The notes under the pieces were generated by a model that was given only the letters and a program-made list of their open reading frames with translations, was not told the origin of the DNA and ran no database searches. Source: Rhytidiadelphus loreus (Eukaryota > Streptophyta > Bryopsida > Hypnales > Hylocomiaceae). From it: a DNA stretch of 64,000 bases. A program made the position numbers and the translations under genes. This document shows positions 12,893 to 24,752 of the stretch, piece after piece. Numbering within the stretch: the stretch's first letter is position 1; every line of letters begins with the position of its first letter. The DNA is taken from positions 20,894,001-20,958,000 of the forward strand of contig OX344764.1 of NCBI GenBank assembly GCA_947034895.1, written 5' to 3'.

Positions 12893-13325
12893 AATGTTTG
12901 GTGTCTGATGGATGACAAGGAATCCTTCCGTCTAGTAAGACAAAGGTGCAATTGCTCATCCTCAAAATTTTGTTGTGAAAAGGGGAGGTCTTCTATAGTA
13001 GTTTGACTTCCAATGAGTGCTTTTGCTATTTCTTAAGCCAATGATTCCCACGTTAATGAAAAGGGATGATTTCCAAGGTCACCCTTTTGTCCTTTAAGGG
13101 TTAATCTAGTAAGAACGGGATGGTCACTGTGGAAATCATCCTTTTGGTACAATGTGAATCATTAACTAAAAAAAGCACTTATTGGAGGCCAAACTACTGT
13201 GGTTACCTCCCCTTTTTTGCACAAAATTCCAAGGATGAACAGTCATCTGCACTTCTGTCTTACATGGAAAGGATTCCCTGTCATCCATCGGACAGTGAGT
13301 GTCCACAGCGGCGCTACAGGGTTAA
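12893..13325. repeat. Two abutting inverted TTAA-ended elements (foldback pair)
   Basis: 12893-13104 starts TTAACCCTTGAATG and ends CCTTTAAGGGTTAA. 13101-13325 is a diverged copy of the same ~215-bp sequence in the opposite orientation, sharing the central TTAA. Matching blocks in both arms include GGATGACA(A/G)GGAATCCTT, AAAAGGGGAGGT and GATGATTTCCA. A third relative is at 40465-40692. No coding capacity. Confidence 0.7.
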
Positions 13326-14920
13326 AAAACAGAATTGAATAAGAGAAGTGTATGCCAATCGAAATCGAAATCGGAAAATTCTAAGAACGAGAATACAAAT
13401 TCCAGCAACACCACTTCGTTTTCAGGCTCGCAAGTGAGGTTAGTGCTTTATCCTCTGTAATTTAGCAGCGGAACTAATCATGTTTCACAGGAGCAACTTG
13501 ACGATGGCTGCTGATGTGATCTTGAAATGTGGTCCACGCAATTACAACGATTCTCTAAAGGTTCAGTCGTACCTTGTGGTAGACCATTTCCGTGACTTCT
13601 TCTCAAGCACTAATTGCTGGTAGTTTTGTCTTCTATGCTGGCTTGCCACTTGCCGTTTCAGTAACTGCGTCACCATTGAGACCGTTTCAAATCCAAGTGG
13701 CGGTTTCTTTCAAATTTCCGGAACATTGTCTTCCACTCTGAAATCTGCACGTCACAGTGCCAGTACAGTTCAATTGCATTAGAATTCATGTCCATAGATA
13801 GGGTCGTGAAGAAATGGGTTCCAATTCAAAGCAGGGTTCGTAAACCCTAATCGTGAGTGACACGCTTCACACACCAACCGCAAGTTACAAATAGTACTAC
13901 GCTCATAATGTGCAAAACTGTAGTACAGAGTGAATTTGACTCGCCACGCTGAGGATTATGGTACTAAACCTCACGAAATTCCAGCATATTCTTTGATGCT
14001 CGTATGTCGGAAAGTGAGATGGGAGGAAGACGGTGATGGATTTTGAAGGGAATGTTAAATCCATTTGTTAACTTCTTCTTTGTTCTAAAATCAGATTTAG
14101 TTTTAATCAGAATCAAAGGTCATCCTTCAGCATCAAACAAGAAAATGTTTACTAGGCTTCCCTTCCCTTTCTAACATTCCTAGAGATTGCATTGGCAAAG
14201 TATTCTTCTTAAACAGAGCAGAGCGTTACATTGATGGTTGAGCTAGTTTCTTGACGAACAGCTCCCCAAAAAGAACACAACGTCATCGCGAGCCTTTTTT
14301 GAAAGGGGACAGCCAGTGAAAGCCTGTTCCAGCAGAGGACATGGAATTGAAGATAGCAAACATGACGGGTCCATTGGACTGGTCACACTCAGATTATGCA
14401 TCATGTTCAAGAATTTCATTCCTACAGTGCCATTGGTACAGTTGTTATTGCACTGCTAGCTTTTTAAAGCGTCACGGCCAGAAATGATGTGAAGTTCATT
14501 TCTGTGACAAATGTAAGTCTCCGTCGGAAATTTAAATTTAAATTCCAGACAATACAAGAATTGAAAATTGCAGAGTATCATTAAGCATGCATTCCGAGTC
14601 GCAGAAAGAAAACGGGCAAAATGTGTAGATATATTCCATTATGAAGCTTTTCAGACTCGAAATGCACAAGTGCATTGTGACAGAAGAATTGAATCAACAT
14701 ATCAGCAACTAGGAAGCCGAGACTCGCATTCGATCTTTCCAGCTGAGAGTCACTCAGCATCAGAGAAGATCATCAGCGCAGCTCCTGCATATCATGGCAA
14801 ACTTATGTACAGTGTTGATTCTTCTGCAGCACGCTAGTATCAGATGATGCATTTCCGCAACTATATATCAGAAGTTAATGAACTACATAATTGAAGCTTG
14901 AATATTTTGCCTCATGCGAT
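13326..14920. other. Intergenic, no gene recognised
   Basis: Near 13384 a string similar to 12773-12815 (CAGCAACACCAC context) recurs, so the surroundings of the foldback pair may be duplicated too. Nothing else supported. Confidence 0.3.
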
Positions 14921-15082
14921 TTAGTTACTAATCGCAGCTTGAGTGTGCTCCCGAGCAGGTCGTTCAAATACTCCCGCCAAACTTCTGAAAACCGCGTTCA
15001 CCGCTTGCATATCCATCGACAGGCAAAGACAGAAAACCGCCAGGACGGAGGAGAAAGACTGCATGCCCTTTACCACCGCCAT
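14921..15082 (-). CDS. Possible small secreted-type peptide, 53 aa (unrecognised)
   Basis: An ATG at 15082 opens 53 codons. Residues 8-22 are hydrophobic (MQSFSSVLAVFCLCLS) like a signal peptide, and many codons end in G or C, unlike the surroundings. I recognise no family and see no neighbouring exon. It could equally be a chance frame in a GC-richer patch. Confidence 0.2.
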   Translation of the reverse strand: MAVVKGMQSFSSVLAVFCLCLSMDMQAVNAVFRSLAGVFERPAREHTQAAISN

Positions 15083-16138
15083 TCTCGCGAAATTCTCCAA
15101 GCACCTCAAGTCGACCGGCAGAATGTTCTCGGGATGTTCGATTGCCTGAAAACTCTTTATTGATGCGCACTGAAGTTTAATTTAGTGCAGGCGTCTGGTG
15201 TCAACACGTCGAGGACTTAATTAGAAGCACACAAAGGCCTTAACGCTTTGATATTTCTCAACCAAACCTGATTGTCCGCCTCTTCTAGCGACAGAAAATT
15301 GTCCACAGAATTCACAGGAATTGCCCTAAGAGGACTTCACTCAACTAAAACAGCTCCAACGACGTGAGAGCAATGAGCATAATTCGCTTCAGGAGACAGA
15401 AATCTAGTGAAAGCGATAAGGCAGATATTCGGGTGCAGGCGCAATAAATAAGCAGTGAATAAATCGAGAGCAGCTAGCTAGTAAGCAAACATTTAAAGCA
15501 AGGGACATAGATAAAACAGAAGAGAGAAATGAAATCAATCTTATAGGGAGCGAGTAACGCTGTTGAAGTTGGACCTTGCGATAATTGTCGAACGCGGCTG
15601 CTGTCTTCATGTGCGAACGTGCGCGCGAGGGATGCAACGTACGTCTGTATCTGGATTGGAAAGCGCGTTCAATGTCGTCGCGTGGGGAGGTGTCGCAGAA
15701 CTTGCATCTCCACGTTACCCTAGACTCAGCAAGAGCTCATCAAACCATTCCCTGTGAGTTCGTGGTGAGTTCCCTTTGCAAAAGGTTGACAGAAAGGCTG
15801 ACTCTAGACGTGGAGCGTGACGAAATTTCAACAACGGGAAGCATCGTTTAGAGAGACAATGGACGCTCTGGCGGGCTGCGAAGAAACTCTCCGGTCACAG
15901 AACGGAACCCTGGGCATATATTTTATTTTGTCCTTATCCCCCTATTGCCGCGCACATTTTGAAAATAGGTGTAATGATTGCGGTGTGATACGTGTCTTCA
16001 TCCCATTGGGCTGCTTCGGAGGCATGCAACGACTCTCTTACTTACAGTCCTGGATTTGTTCCTTTCAACAAGTGGGGTGGGGGCCTTGTTTCGTGGAAGG
16101 AGTTCTATTAGGGCACTCCATCGTGACTCCAAATTAAA
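15083..16138. other. Intergenic, no gene recognised
   Basis: Mixed-composition DNA between the small ORF and the minisatellite. Open frames at 15404-15851 overlap on both strands and show no domain. Confidence 0.3.
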
Positions 16139-17330
16139 GATAAATAAAGAGAACGAAGGTAGCATGCAAGATTTTTATTTATTCTTTTAACCAAGTCTCC
16201 TAGCTCATCTAATCCATCCCATGTTGAAATAAATAAATAGAGAGAACGAAAGTACCTTGCGAGATTTTAGACCAATTGTGTAGCATGTCTCTTAGTTCTT
16301 CCATCCCATGTTGAGATAGACAAAGAAAACAAAGGTGCTTTGCGAGATTTTAGACCAGTTGTGTAGCATGTCTCTTAGTTCATCCGTCCCACGTTGAGAT
16401 AGACAGAGAGAAAACGAAGGTGCTCCGCAAGATTTTTAACTAGTTGTGTAGCATATCTCATGGGTTGTTCGTCCCATCTTGAGATAAATAGATTGAGAAT
16501 GAAGGTACCGTGCAGGATTTTAGACTCGTCGTGGAGCACATCCTCTAGCTTGCTTGTTCCATGGTAAGATAAGTAGCTTGCTTGTTGCTTGAGAATGAAG
16601 GTACCATATAAGATTTTAGACTCGTTGTGGAGCACGTCCCCTAGCTCGTTTGTCCCATGTTAAGATAAGTAGATAGAATGAAGGTACCATATAAAATTTT
16701 AGACTCGTCGTGTAGCATGTCCCCTAGCTCGTCTGTTCTATGTTGAGATAAATAGAAAGAACAAAGGTACCATGCAAGATTTTAGACTAGTTGTGTAGCA
16801 TGTCCCTTGGTTTGTCCATCCCATGTTGAGATAAATAAAGAGAATGAAGGTACCATGCAAGATTGTTTTCTAGTTGTGTAGCATGTCCCCTAGTTTACCC
16901 ATCCCATGTTAAGATAAATAAAGAGAATGAAGGTGCCCTATGAGATTGTTTCCTAATTGTGTAGTATGTCCCCATATTCAGATAAATAAAGAGAACAAAA
17001 TTACCTTGCGAAATAAAATACTACTTCCTCCGTTTGAAAATGATTGTCTACTTTGAATGTCATGTTTTTTTAAGGTTGTTATGAGTAGGTCAAAAAATTA
17101 CTTTCTTGTGGCTAATTTTACTCAGGTTGCATTGAAAACATGCAATGTTCTTCATTGATTCTAGTGGTATAAAATTTGGAACCTTTCTTAGTTGTGATTT
17201 GCACAATATGGCCAATGAAATTGGCTCAAAAACATAGCAATAAAAATTGTAGATAATCATTTTGGGATAGAGGGAGTAATTGTGTAGCATGTCCCTTGAT
17301 TACCTCGTTTGTCCTATGGGTTCACACAAG
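16139..17330. repeat. Minisatellite, ~84-bp unit, about 12 copies
   Basis: The unit includes GAGATAAATAAAGAGAA, GAAGGTACC, AAGATTTTAGACTAG and TTGTGTAGCATGTCCC. Successive AGATTTT blocks lie 82-96 bp apart from about 16263 to 17000, with moderate divergence between copies. The array is interrupted at 17022-17278 by a MITE and resumes after it. No coding role seen. Confidence 0.85.
17024..17276. mobile_element. Stowaway-type (Tc1/mariner) MITE, 253 bp
   Basis: Ends are CTTCCTCCGTTTGAAAATGA and, reverse-complemented, CTCCCTCTATCCCAAAATGA, the known Stowaway terminal motif. TA duplications sit at 17022-17023 and 17277-17278. Removing the element restores a normal minisatellite unit (AC-TA-ATTGTGTAGCATG), so the insertion site is exact. 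No coding capacity. Confidence 0.88.
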
Positions 17331-18449
17331 ACATGAATAGGTAGAGATATACTTTGAGTAGTGCTTGTAGAGTTCTTGAAATAGCTTAGCTCGTCACACC
17401 CAACCTACCTTTTGGAAAGAAAGTTTTTCTCTAATGTTTATTGTGTTTAGATGCAAATGAGAGAACCTTATTAGATCATTCTAATTTAAGGGAGATTTGG
17501 CGAGAGATTTGGTTACCCCAAAATCTTAATATTTCTAAAAATAGCTTTCAGATTGTTTAATCTATAAAACTAAGTGTATAGTGTGATGATATAATCCATT
17601 CAGATAGTTTTGAAACCGTCCTTACAAATTTTAATAAAAAATATTTAATAAAATTCTCACACATTAACTACCTTTAATCCTAAGAGCCTCTAGCATTTTG
17701 GAGGGTAGAAACATCATTTTTTTTTATATATCTAAATATCATGAAGGTATAGAAATCTCAACCATGTAGTGATTTACATAAATACTTTGCTACTTAGAAT
17801 GAATCTACTTGGCATTTACCTTGAGAGAGAGTATAATGAATCTTCAGTCCAAATTAATTATGGTGAATCAACATCATTTAATATAGTAGTAGTTGGCTTC
17901 TTGTGAATAATACAAGGGGGACATTTTTGAATGAATAATTGACTGGATCTTAAAGGTGGCCAACTACATATGTTGATTTTAGTAACTTCTTTTTTCACTT
18001 GTGTTTTCTATCATTAGGAAAAATTTGAGGCCTAAAAGAGGCTGCCAGTTTTGATTTTCAGCAATCTTGTAGTGCAAGTATAGGAAAATAAAAAAATTAA
18101 TTATTTTTTTATAATTTATAATTTTTTTAAATGTTTAAAATATTTAAAAAGTCGCCAATCTGACGTGGTGCTGACGTGGCTCCAGTAGTGCCATGTCAAA
18201 TCTGGAAAAAAAAAATCCCTAATTGCATCCGAGGGGGAAAACTTGCAGCCCTTTGTATGCCTCAAATTTTTTGTAATGGTGCATAAAGATCTTTGAGAGC
18301 TTCCAAAAGTCATGTGTTAAGAGTCTTCACATTTTGAGTGGTCAAGATGAAGAAAATGAGTTTTCATGAGCATTCATAAGTCATAGCATTGGCTGAGTAA
18401 GGATTCTCACAACATTTCATAGCGGGTCATTTTCACATTCCTAGCTTAT
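17331..18449. other. AT-rich intergenic, no gene recognised
   Basis: Degenerate AT-rich DNA before the transposase relic. No motif or repeat boundary I can support. Confidence 0.3.
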
Positions 18450-19373
18450 AATACAATCATAAGCATTTTAGCGTGATTCAAAGAAGATGTACATATAAAT
18501 GATCATCCACAATCAAGAAGACCACATCTTCTAAGCATACATGATGAGAGACTTATTGTAAAGATGTTCAATGAGCCAAAATTAGGATTTGCAATAGTTG
18601 TAGGTCATAGATTGTAAGCTCAAGGTCTTTATTTGAGTGATGAGACTGTCCATCAAAGTGTCCAGTAGCCAGGGCTTGGATCAAGAGTGAAGTAGAAATC
18701 CTTATTGACAATGAAGCATAGGCTTAAGCATTTACGATAGGCAAAGACTCAGTCACAAGATTCTGAAGTAGAAGATTGGATCTATGTAATTTGGTTAGAT
18801 GAATCAAAGTTCAATGTTTTCAGTTCAAATGTCCATCAATGGTGTTGGAGAAATCCTATAGAGCCTCTTTGTGATTGTCATGTACAACCTATGATTAAAC
18901 ATGGTGGTGGTAGCATTATGGTATGGAGATGGCATGAGTTGGATAGGTGTTGGAACCTCTACTACATTGATGGCATCATGAATTTGCATGTTTATCTTGA
19001 CATTTTACATTCACAGTTGTTGGATACTATTGAGAGACAAGGTCTCGATGAAGCAAAATTAATCTTCCAACATGATGATGACCCAAAGTACACATCTAGT
19101 TTTGTGCAACAATGGCTAGGGCGGTAGGATTTTTCCTTGATGGAGTGGTCACAACAATCTCTTGATCTAAATCCTACTGAGCACTTGTAGAATGAAGTAG
19201 ATAGACACTTAAAGTTGTCTAGTAATTTGCCAAGAGGCAAAGATGACTTGTGGGAGAAGATTCAAGTTTTTTGGCAAAGCATTGAAGTAGAAAACATACA
19301 AAAGCTCATTTGTACAATGCTAGCAAGGTTGGTTGATCTTCTTGCAACTAAGGGTAGATACACATGTTGGTAG
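18450..19373 (+). pseudogene. Tc1-like DD34E transposase relic
   Basis: From about 18786 the frame reads WLDESKFNVFSSN, then HGGGSIMVWRW, YIDGIMN, QHDDDPKYTS and, after a stop, SLDLNPTEHL. These are the hallmark Tc1 catalytic blocks. Counting from the second catalytic Asp (first D of DDDPKYTS) to the Glu of NPTE gives 34 intervening positions, that is DD34E. At least two in-frame stops lie in the C-terminal part, and the N-terminal DNA-binding half (18450-18780) is broken by many stops, so it is dead. I could not define its terminal inverted repeats. Confidence 0.82.
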
Positions 19374-20734
19374 ACTTGTAGTAGTTGTAGATGATGTTTC
19401 ATTTGCTACTTACTAGCTTTGCGTTTCAAGTTTAGTTTGTGTTATCATGACTTCATATTTAATCAACATAAGTTATTGGTCATGGATGTTGCACACTTCT
19501 TTTAATTTATGCTTAAAATATAATTTTCTTTTCATGAAATTTGACCACATGTTCTTGACAACAAATGTAATATCCAATCTTACCTATTAATTGTATCTAG
19601 TCTAAAAGATATTGTCTAATTTTCATGTTTATAAAGAGTGACCAGGTACTTGAGTCACCGTACATATTGCCTAGATGATGTAAATCAAATTCAAAGTCAT
19701 TTGGCCACATAGATTGCAAGATTATAATTAATATTTTAATTAGTGTTGAAAAAAGATGCTAAAATTTTCCTAGCAACATATTAGTTAGACTGAGGTGAAA
19801 TTCAGTTTCTAAACCTACTTAAATGAAAAAAACAATAATTATAAAATGCTTCAAAACCAACATACAAATACATAGGTGAAAGAAAATATCATTCAAATGA
19901 CTCATTGTGTCTACCAAATGACTTTGAAATGTCAAAAAGTACAAAAAGAAGTTGCAAAAAAAACATTTAAGGTTGAACCACTCAACCATTTATAACTTCT
20001 TGGATTGATATGAAATGACTAGTATATGCAACTTTTCCAAAAACTTTTATTGGAAATTGACATTGTATGAAGAAGAAACAAGCTGCCAAAGTTCATTGTA
20101 ATAAAAAAAATGTTCGATTTTTGAACTTTGAATGGCTCCCAAACATTCAAAACAATTTGGATTGACATGAAAATTTTACTACAATAACTAGACTTGAGGG
20201 AAAATCTAACCCAACAAATTTTTATTGAAAAAAAAGAATTGAATGCAGAAATTCAAGCTCCAAAGTTGCAAACATCACTGATGTAGTTTGGTGAACTTCA
20301 AATTACTTCCAAAAAATCAGTACATCTTGGATTGATTTGAAAATTTTACCACACAAACTAGAAAAGAGACTCCAAATTTTCCAACAAGTTTTATTGAATT
20401 CATACAGTGGATACAAAAGTTACAACCCTTTGAATTGGACTTTCAAATGATATGGGGACACTTTGGGGCACTTCGGGGTTAAAAGACATAGCCCCCTATA
20501 ACCAAGGTAGCACCAAAATGCTCTGATTATTGAACCAATAGGTGCATTCTTTGTTTTTGCAATGAACAATGAAGTCATCAATTGACTGTTTTTTCGCCTC
20601 AATGTCCTTCAAGGATTAGAGAAAATACTATTAATGTAACAAGGTTGTCTACAACAAATATTGCAATAATTGTTCATCAAATGTAATTCATCTAAAGTTT
20701 TTTATCCCTACAAATTTTTGCCTAAGGTAATATT
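19374..20734. repeat. AT-rich repeat region with three ~160-bp diverged units
   Basis: A module with TTGGATTGA(T/C)(A/T)TGAAA, a block like CAACTTTTCCAAAAACTTTTATTGGA and a block like AAGCTCCAAAGTT recurs at about 20000, 20153 and 20325. The units are strongly diverged. No gene is recognised in the rest. Confidence 0.45.
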
Positions 20735-21565
<831 letters not shown>

Positions 21566-22639
21566 TTTGCAGAAGAATTGGATGTTAATTGTGCAAGACA
21601 AAAAATTCTAATTGTGTTCTATATTATGCAAAATTAAATTAAATTATACAATAGTTAGTTTTGATTATAAGAGTATTGGACCTACTTATACAACCTCTAT
21701 TCATAAGAACCTATGGTGACATTTGGATACGTATTTTCAACACTTTGAAAATTCATAGTTTAGTTATAAGATGTCCCCAAACTGCATAAGATTATATGAA
21801 GGAAAGTTAGAATACTCACTTTTGCCTTCTAGCAAGATCCAACAAAAAATTACACAATTTATTAATAGTAACAAATTCTATACTATAAATTGACTATTCA
21901 TATTTAGATGTAGTTACCAAATTATTAGCAATTTTTAGCATATTTGAGCAATTATTAGCAATATATTTAACAAGTTTTTTTCCTTTCAAGTTGAGCTAGT
22001 TGAGCTAAATTTTTTAGCAGCTTCATTGTAGCAAAATTATTTGTCTTTTTGATTCACTGTCACTATCAACTATAGCATAAGATAGTAATTATATGCTCTA
22101 AAAGCAACCATTCAAGGGCTGTTCTGCCTTTTTCACAGGTTTTTGTTGAAAAAAATATTTTTAGATCATTTTTCAGAGAAAGGAAAATGGATGTGGAATC
22201 TAACACAAGTGGTTTTGTATTTTTCCAAGCATTTTTGAATTACTTACAAATTTTCAAAGATTTGGAGCACATGCACCTCTTTGTGACCATAGGTCTCTTC
22301 AAATCTGTTCACTTGCAACTTGTAAAGAGATGTGCAGAAATCAAAGACAATGATTGACTTTTGCAATAGAAAAACAATTTTCCCTTGACTCATTCAATTG
22401 TTAAAGCGGTCCATTTAAGGATTACCTCATCTCCATTCTCCAACTAAAAATAGGAGTGATTTGAAAGAGAAGGGTGCTTTTAGAGTATACTACCTTACAT
22501 GGAATGTCCCCAAAACATTTGTCTCTACAAACTATAACTTAAAAGCTTAAGTTAAGAGAATGGTCTTTTTTAAATCGAAGTTCAACTAATGAAAATTAAT
22601 GAAGCTTATCAAGTTTAGTTTCTACTCCGATTTGAAATT
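21566..22639. other. AT-rich intergenic, no gene recognised
   Basis: No ORF, domain, RNA gene or clear repeat boundary seen. Confidence 0.3.
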
Positions 22640-23125
22640 TTGTAAAATTCGTAAAATTCAATATCTTATTACAATTTAAAACTCTTTAGACCCATAACTA
22701 TACAATGCTAATTTTATAATATTAGAATGGCATAGTAAATTGATTTACACTATGATACTCTACAATTTTGATACACACATGGAATACTAATATAGAAATT
22801 TTCAATGCATATATTCCATGCGTGTCTAAAAAAATTTATATACATTGAATATTGATTCTTGCATTGGTAAAAAAATTTCATGTTCCATAAGTACATTTTT
22901 TATTTGATATGAATTTTTTTCATTTTTTATTCAAAAATTCATAGTAATTTCAATTTTTGACATATTTTTTTGAATATTTTTTTACTTAATATAGAAGAAA
23001 TGTAATTACATCTCTGAAAAATAAACACAAAAAATCTCAATCATACATATTTTGCAATGTGGAAAAATTTATAAAGAAGAGTTTGAAAGTTTGAAAAATT
23101 GGTCATAGGCCCATTCTTTGACAGC
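22640..23125. repeat. Diverged relative of the 55.5-56.9 kb TTAA-ended element
   Basis: Shares with 56640-56870 the strings TATTTGATATGAATTTTTTT, AATTTCAATT and a terminal part like GTCATAGGCCCATTCTTTGACAG (versus GTTATGGGCTTGTCTTTGCAGG). Its right end appears replaced by the insertion of the 23126 MITE. Confidence 0.5.
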
Positions 23126-23578
23126 TACACTAAAGATGATATTTAGTGTTGAGTGACATTTAGTGTTTTTACCCCCCTACTAGCTACAACACTAAATCTG
23201 AACTTGTCCACAATTAGTGTTAGACTTGAATGTGCCGGCTGCAAACTTCAGAGCCTTGTAACTTTTGCAAAAATTCTTCAAATAAGGAAAATGAGATGTT
23301 TTTCGGCATCTACAATTTTTTTAGATGCCGAAAAACATCTCATTTTCCTTATTTGAAGAATTTTTGCAAAAGTTACAAGGCTCTGAAGTTTGCAGCCGGC
23401 TAGCCCTAATCGGTCCGATTCTGTTGGTGAACAGTGATATTCCGTCTGATATGACAACTCTGGTTCACATTTAGTGTTTGAATTGACATTTAATGTTACT
23501 TACTTTCATAGGGTAATTGGCTTTTAGTGTATGCCTTCGTATTTAGTGTACAAGACACTAAATATCATCTTGAGTGTA
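23126..23578. mobile_element. TA-flanked MITE with central perfect hairpin, 453 bp
   Basis: The terminal repeats TACACTAAAGATGATATTTA and, reverse-complemented, TACACTCAAGATGATATTTA match at all but one base over 23 bp. The motif TTTAGTGT (or its complement) recurs several times subterminally. TA at both ends fits a Tc1/mariner-like target site. The CACTA-like start is noted, but a 3-bp duplication is not seen (CTA versus TAC). No coding capacity. Confidence 0.75.
23234..23400. repeat. Perfect 78-bp inverted repeat (hairpin), 11-base loop
   Basis: 23234-23311 and 23323-23400 are exact reverse complements over 78 bases, starting and ending with GCCGGC. The arms are much less AT-rich than the surroundings. 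A transcript would fold into a 78-bp perfect stem, a possible siRNA or miRNA-like precursor. No transcription evidence is available from sequence. Confidence 0.97.
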
Positions 23579-24752
23579 CTGTTTCCATCACTTTCATGGC
23601 CTGAGCTTGGCATTGATGGTTTTTGAATTGAATCTATCTGGAAGCCTGACTCAATTCCAGACAACAAATTTTATGGAAGAAAGCAAAGGATAAGAGGGGG
23701 AAGAAAGAAAGAGAACTTCAAACCTGTTTTGAATCACTGTTATTTGCCATAGCTAAGTGAGGAATTAGAGGTTTTATGGACATATTTTGGTATAAGTAAC
23801 ATAATTACATAAAATAAAATTTCAAAAGTTTAAAATATTTTTTGATTTTTTAATACTTTAATCAAATTTACGAGTGACGAATTTTTTAATATAAGTAAGT
23901 TTTTTTTTTCAAGATTCTTCACTAAGTGGAATGAGTGAAATAAATTTATTTGAGTGAAATATTATTGACTAAAATATTACTCCAAATATCTATGACTTCT
24001 ATAATTTACTAAAACATATTTTTTTGGAACTTTTTGAAGTGTGTAAAATATTTATAAACTTTTTTCAAAAAGAATTGGAGATTTTTGGAGTAAATTGTAA
24101 GAAGCATAAATATTTATGAGTCACTTTATGTTAACAATATTTGAGATATTGAATGGTCCTAAATCGCAAAATCAGTAATGAACATATCCATAAATGATTT
24201 TACCACCCTACAGTAGATACAATATTTCTACAATGACATAGTTTGATGGTTTCAACAAGAATATTTCCCTATTATGGCTACGAAAATTATGGCTCCAAAA
24301 TTAGCATTATCACATGTTTCAAATGTACATTACTTCATGACGTAATGGACTTGCAGTTCTTGCATAACCATAACGAAGGCCATAACCATACAGTGACCAA
24401 CATACTGAAATGGGCACAATAGGGTGGTTTACGTTATACAAAACTGTTTACTGAAAGAGACATCAAGACACGATAACACAGATAGAAACTGAAACTCCCC
24501 AGATACACAAACGAAAAAGATCCTCAACAATCTCTTTAATTACATTTCATTTGTAGGCGACAATTTCAGCTCATGAGCGAGTAAACTCTCTGAACACAGA
24601 TTCTACATCACTACAAACATACATACATGATAATAACTATCTGAGACGGTAAGCTACATCGAACCAATACCTGGATAACTTTAGATTCTAACAACATTCT
24701 AAAACAGCCTCAATTGTATATTATATTTCTCTCCATTCAAGACGTTTAATAT
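23579..24752. other. AT-rich intergenic, 3' flank of the LEA gene
   Basis: No gene recognised up to about 24540. The last ~200 bp before 24753 are probably 3' UTR of the LEA-like gene. Confidence 0.35.

Noticed and set aside
16139..17330. Regularly spaced repeats resembling a CRISPR-like array
   Set aside because: Units are contiguous ~84-bp minisatellite copies without unique spacers, and this is a plant nuclear context.
23153..23356. 67-codon frame across the hairpin
   Set aside because: It runs into the palindrome and shows no domain; the inverted repeat explains the sequence.
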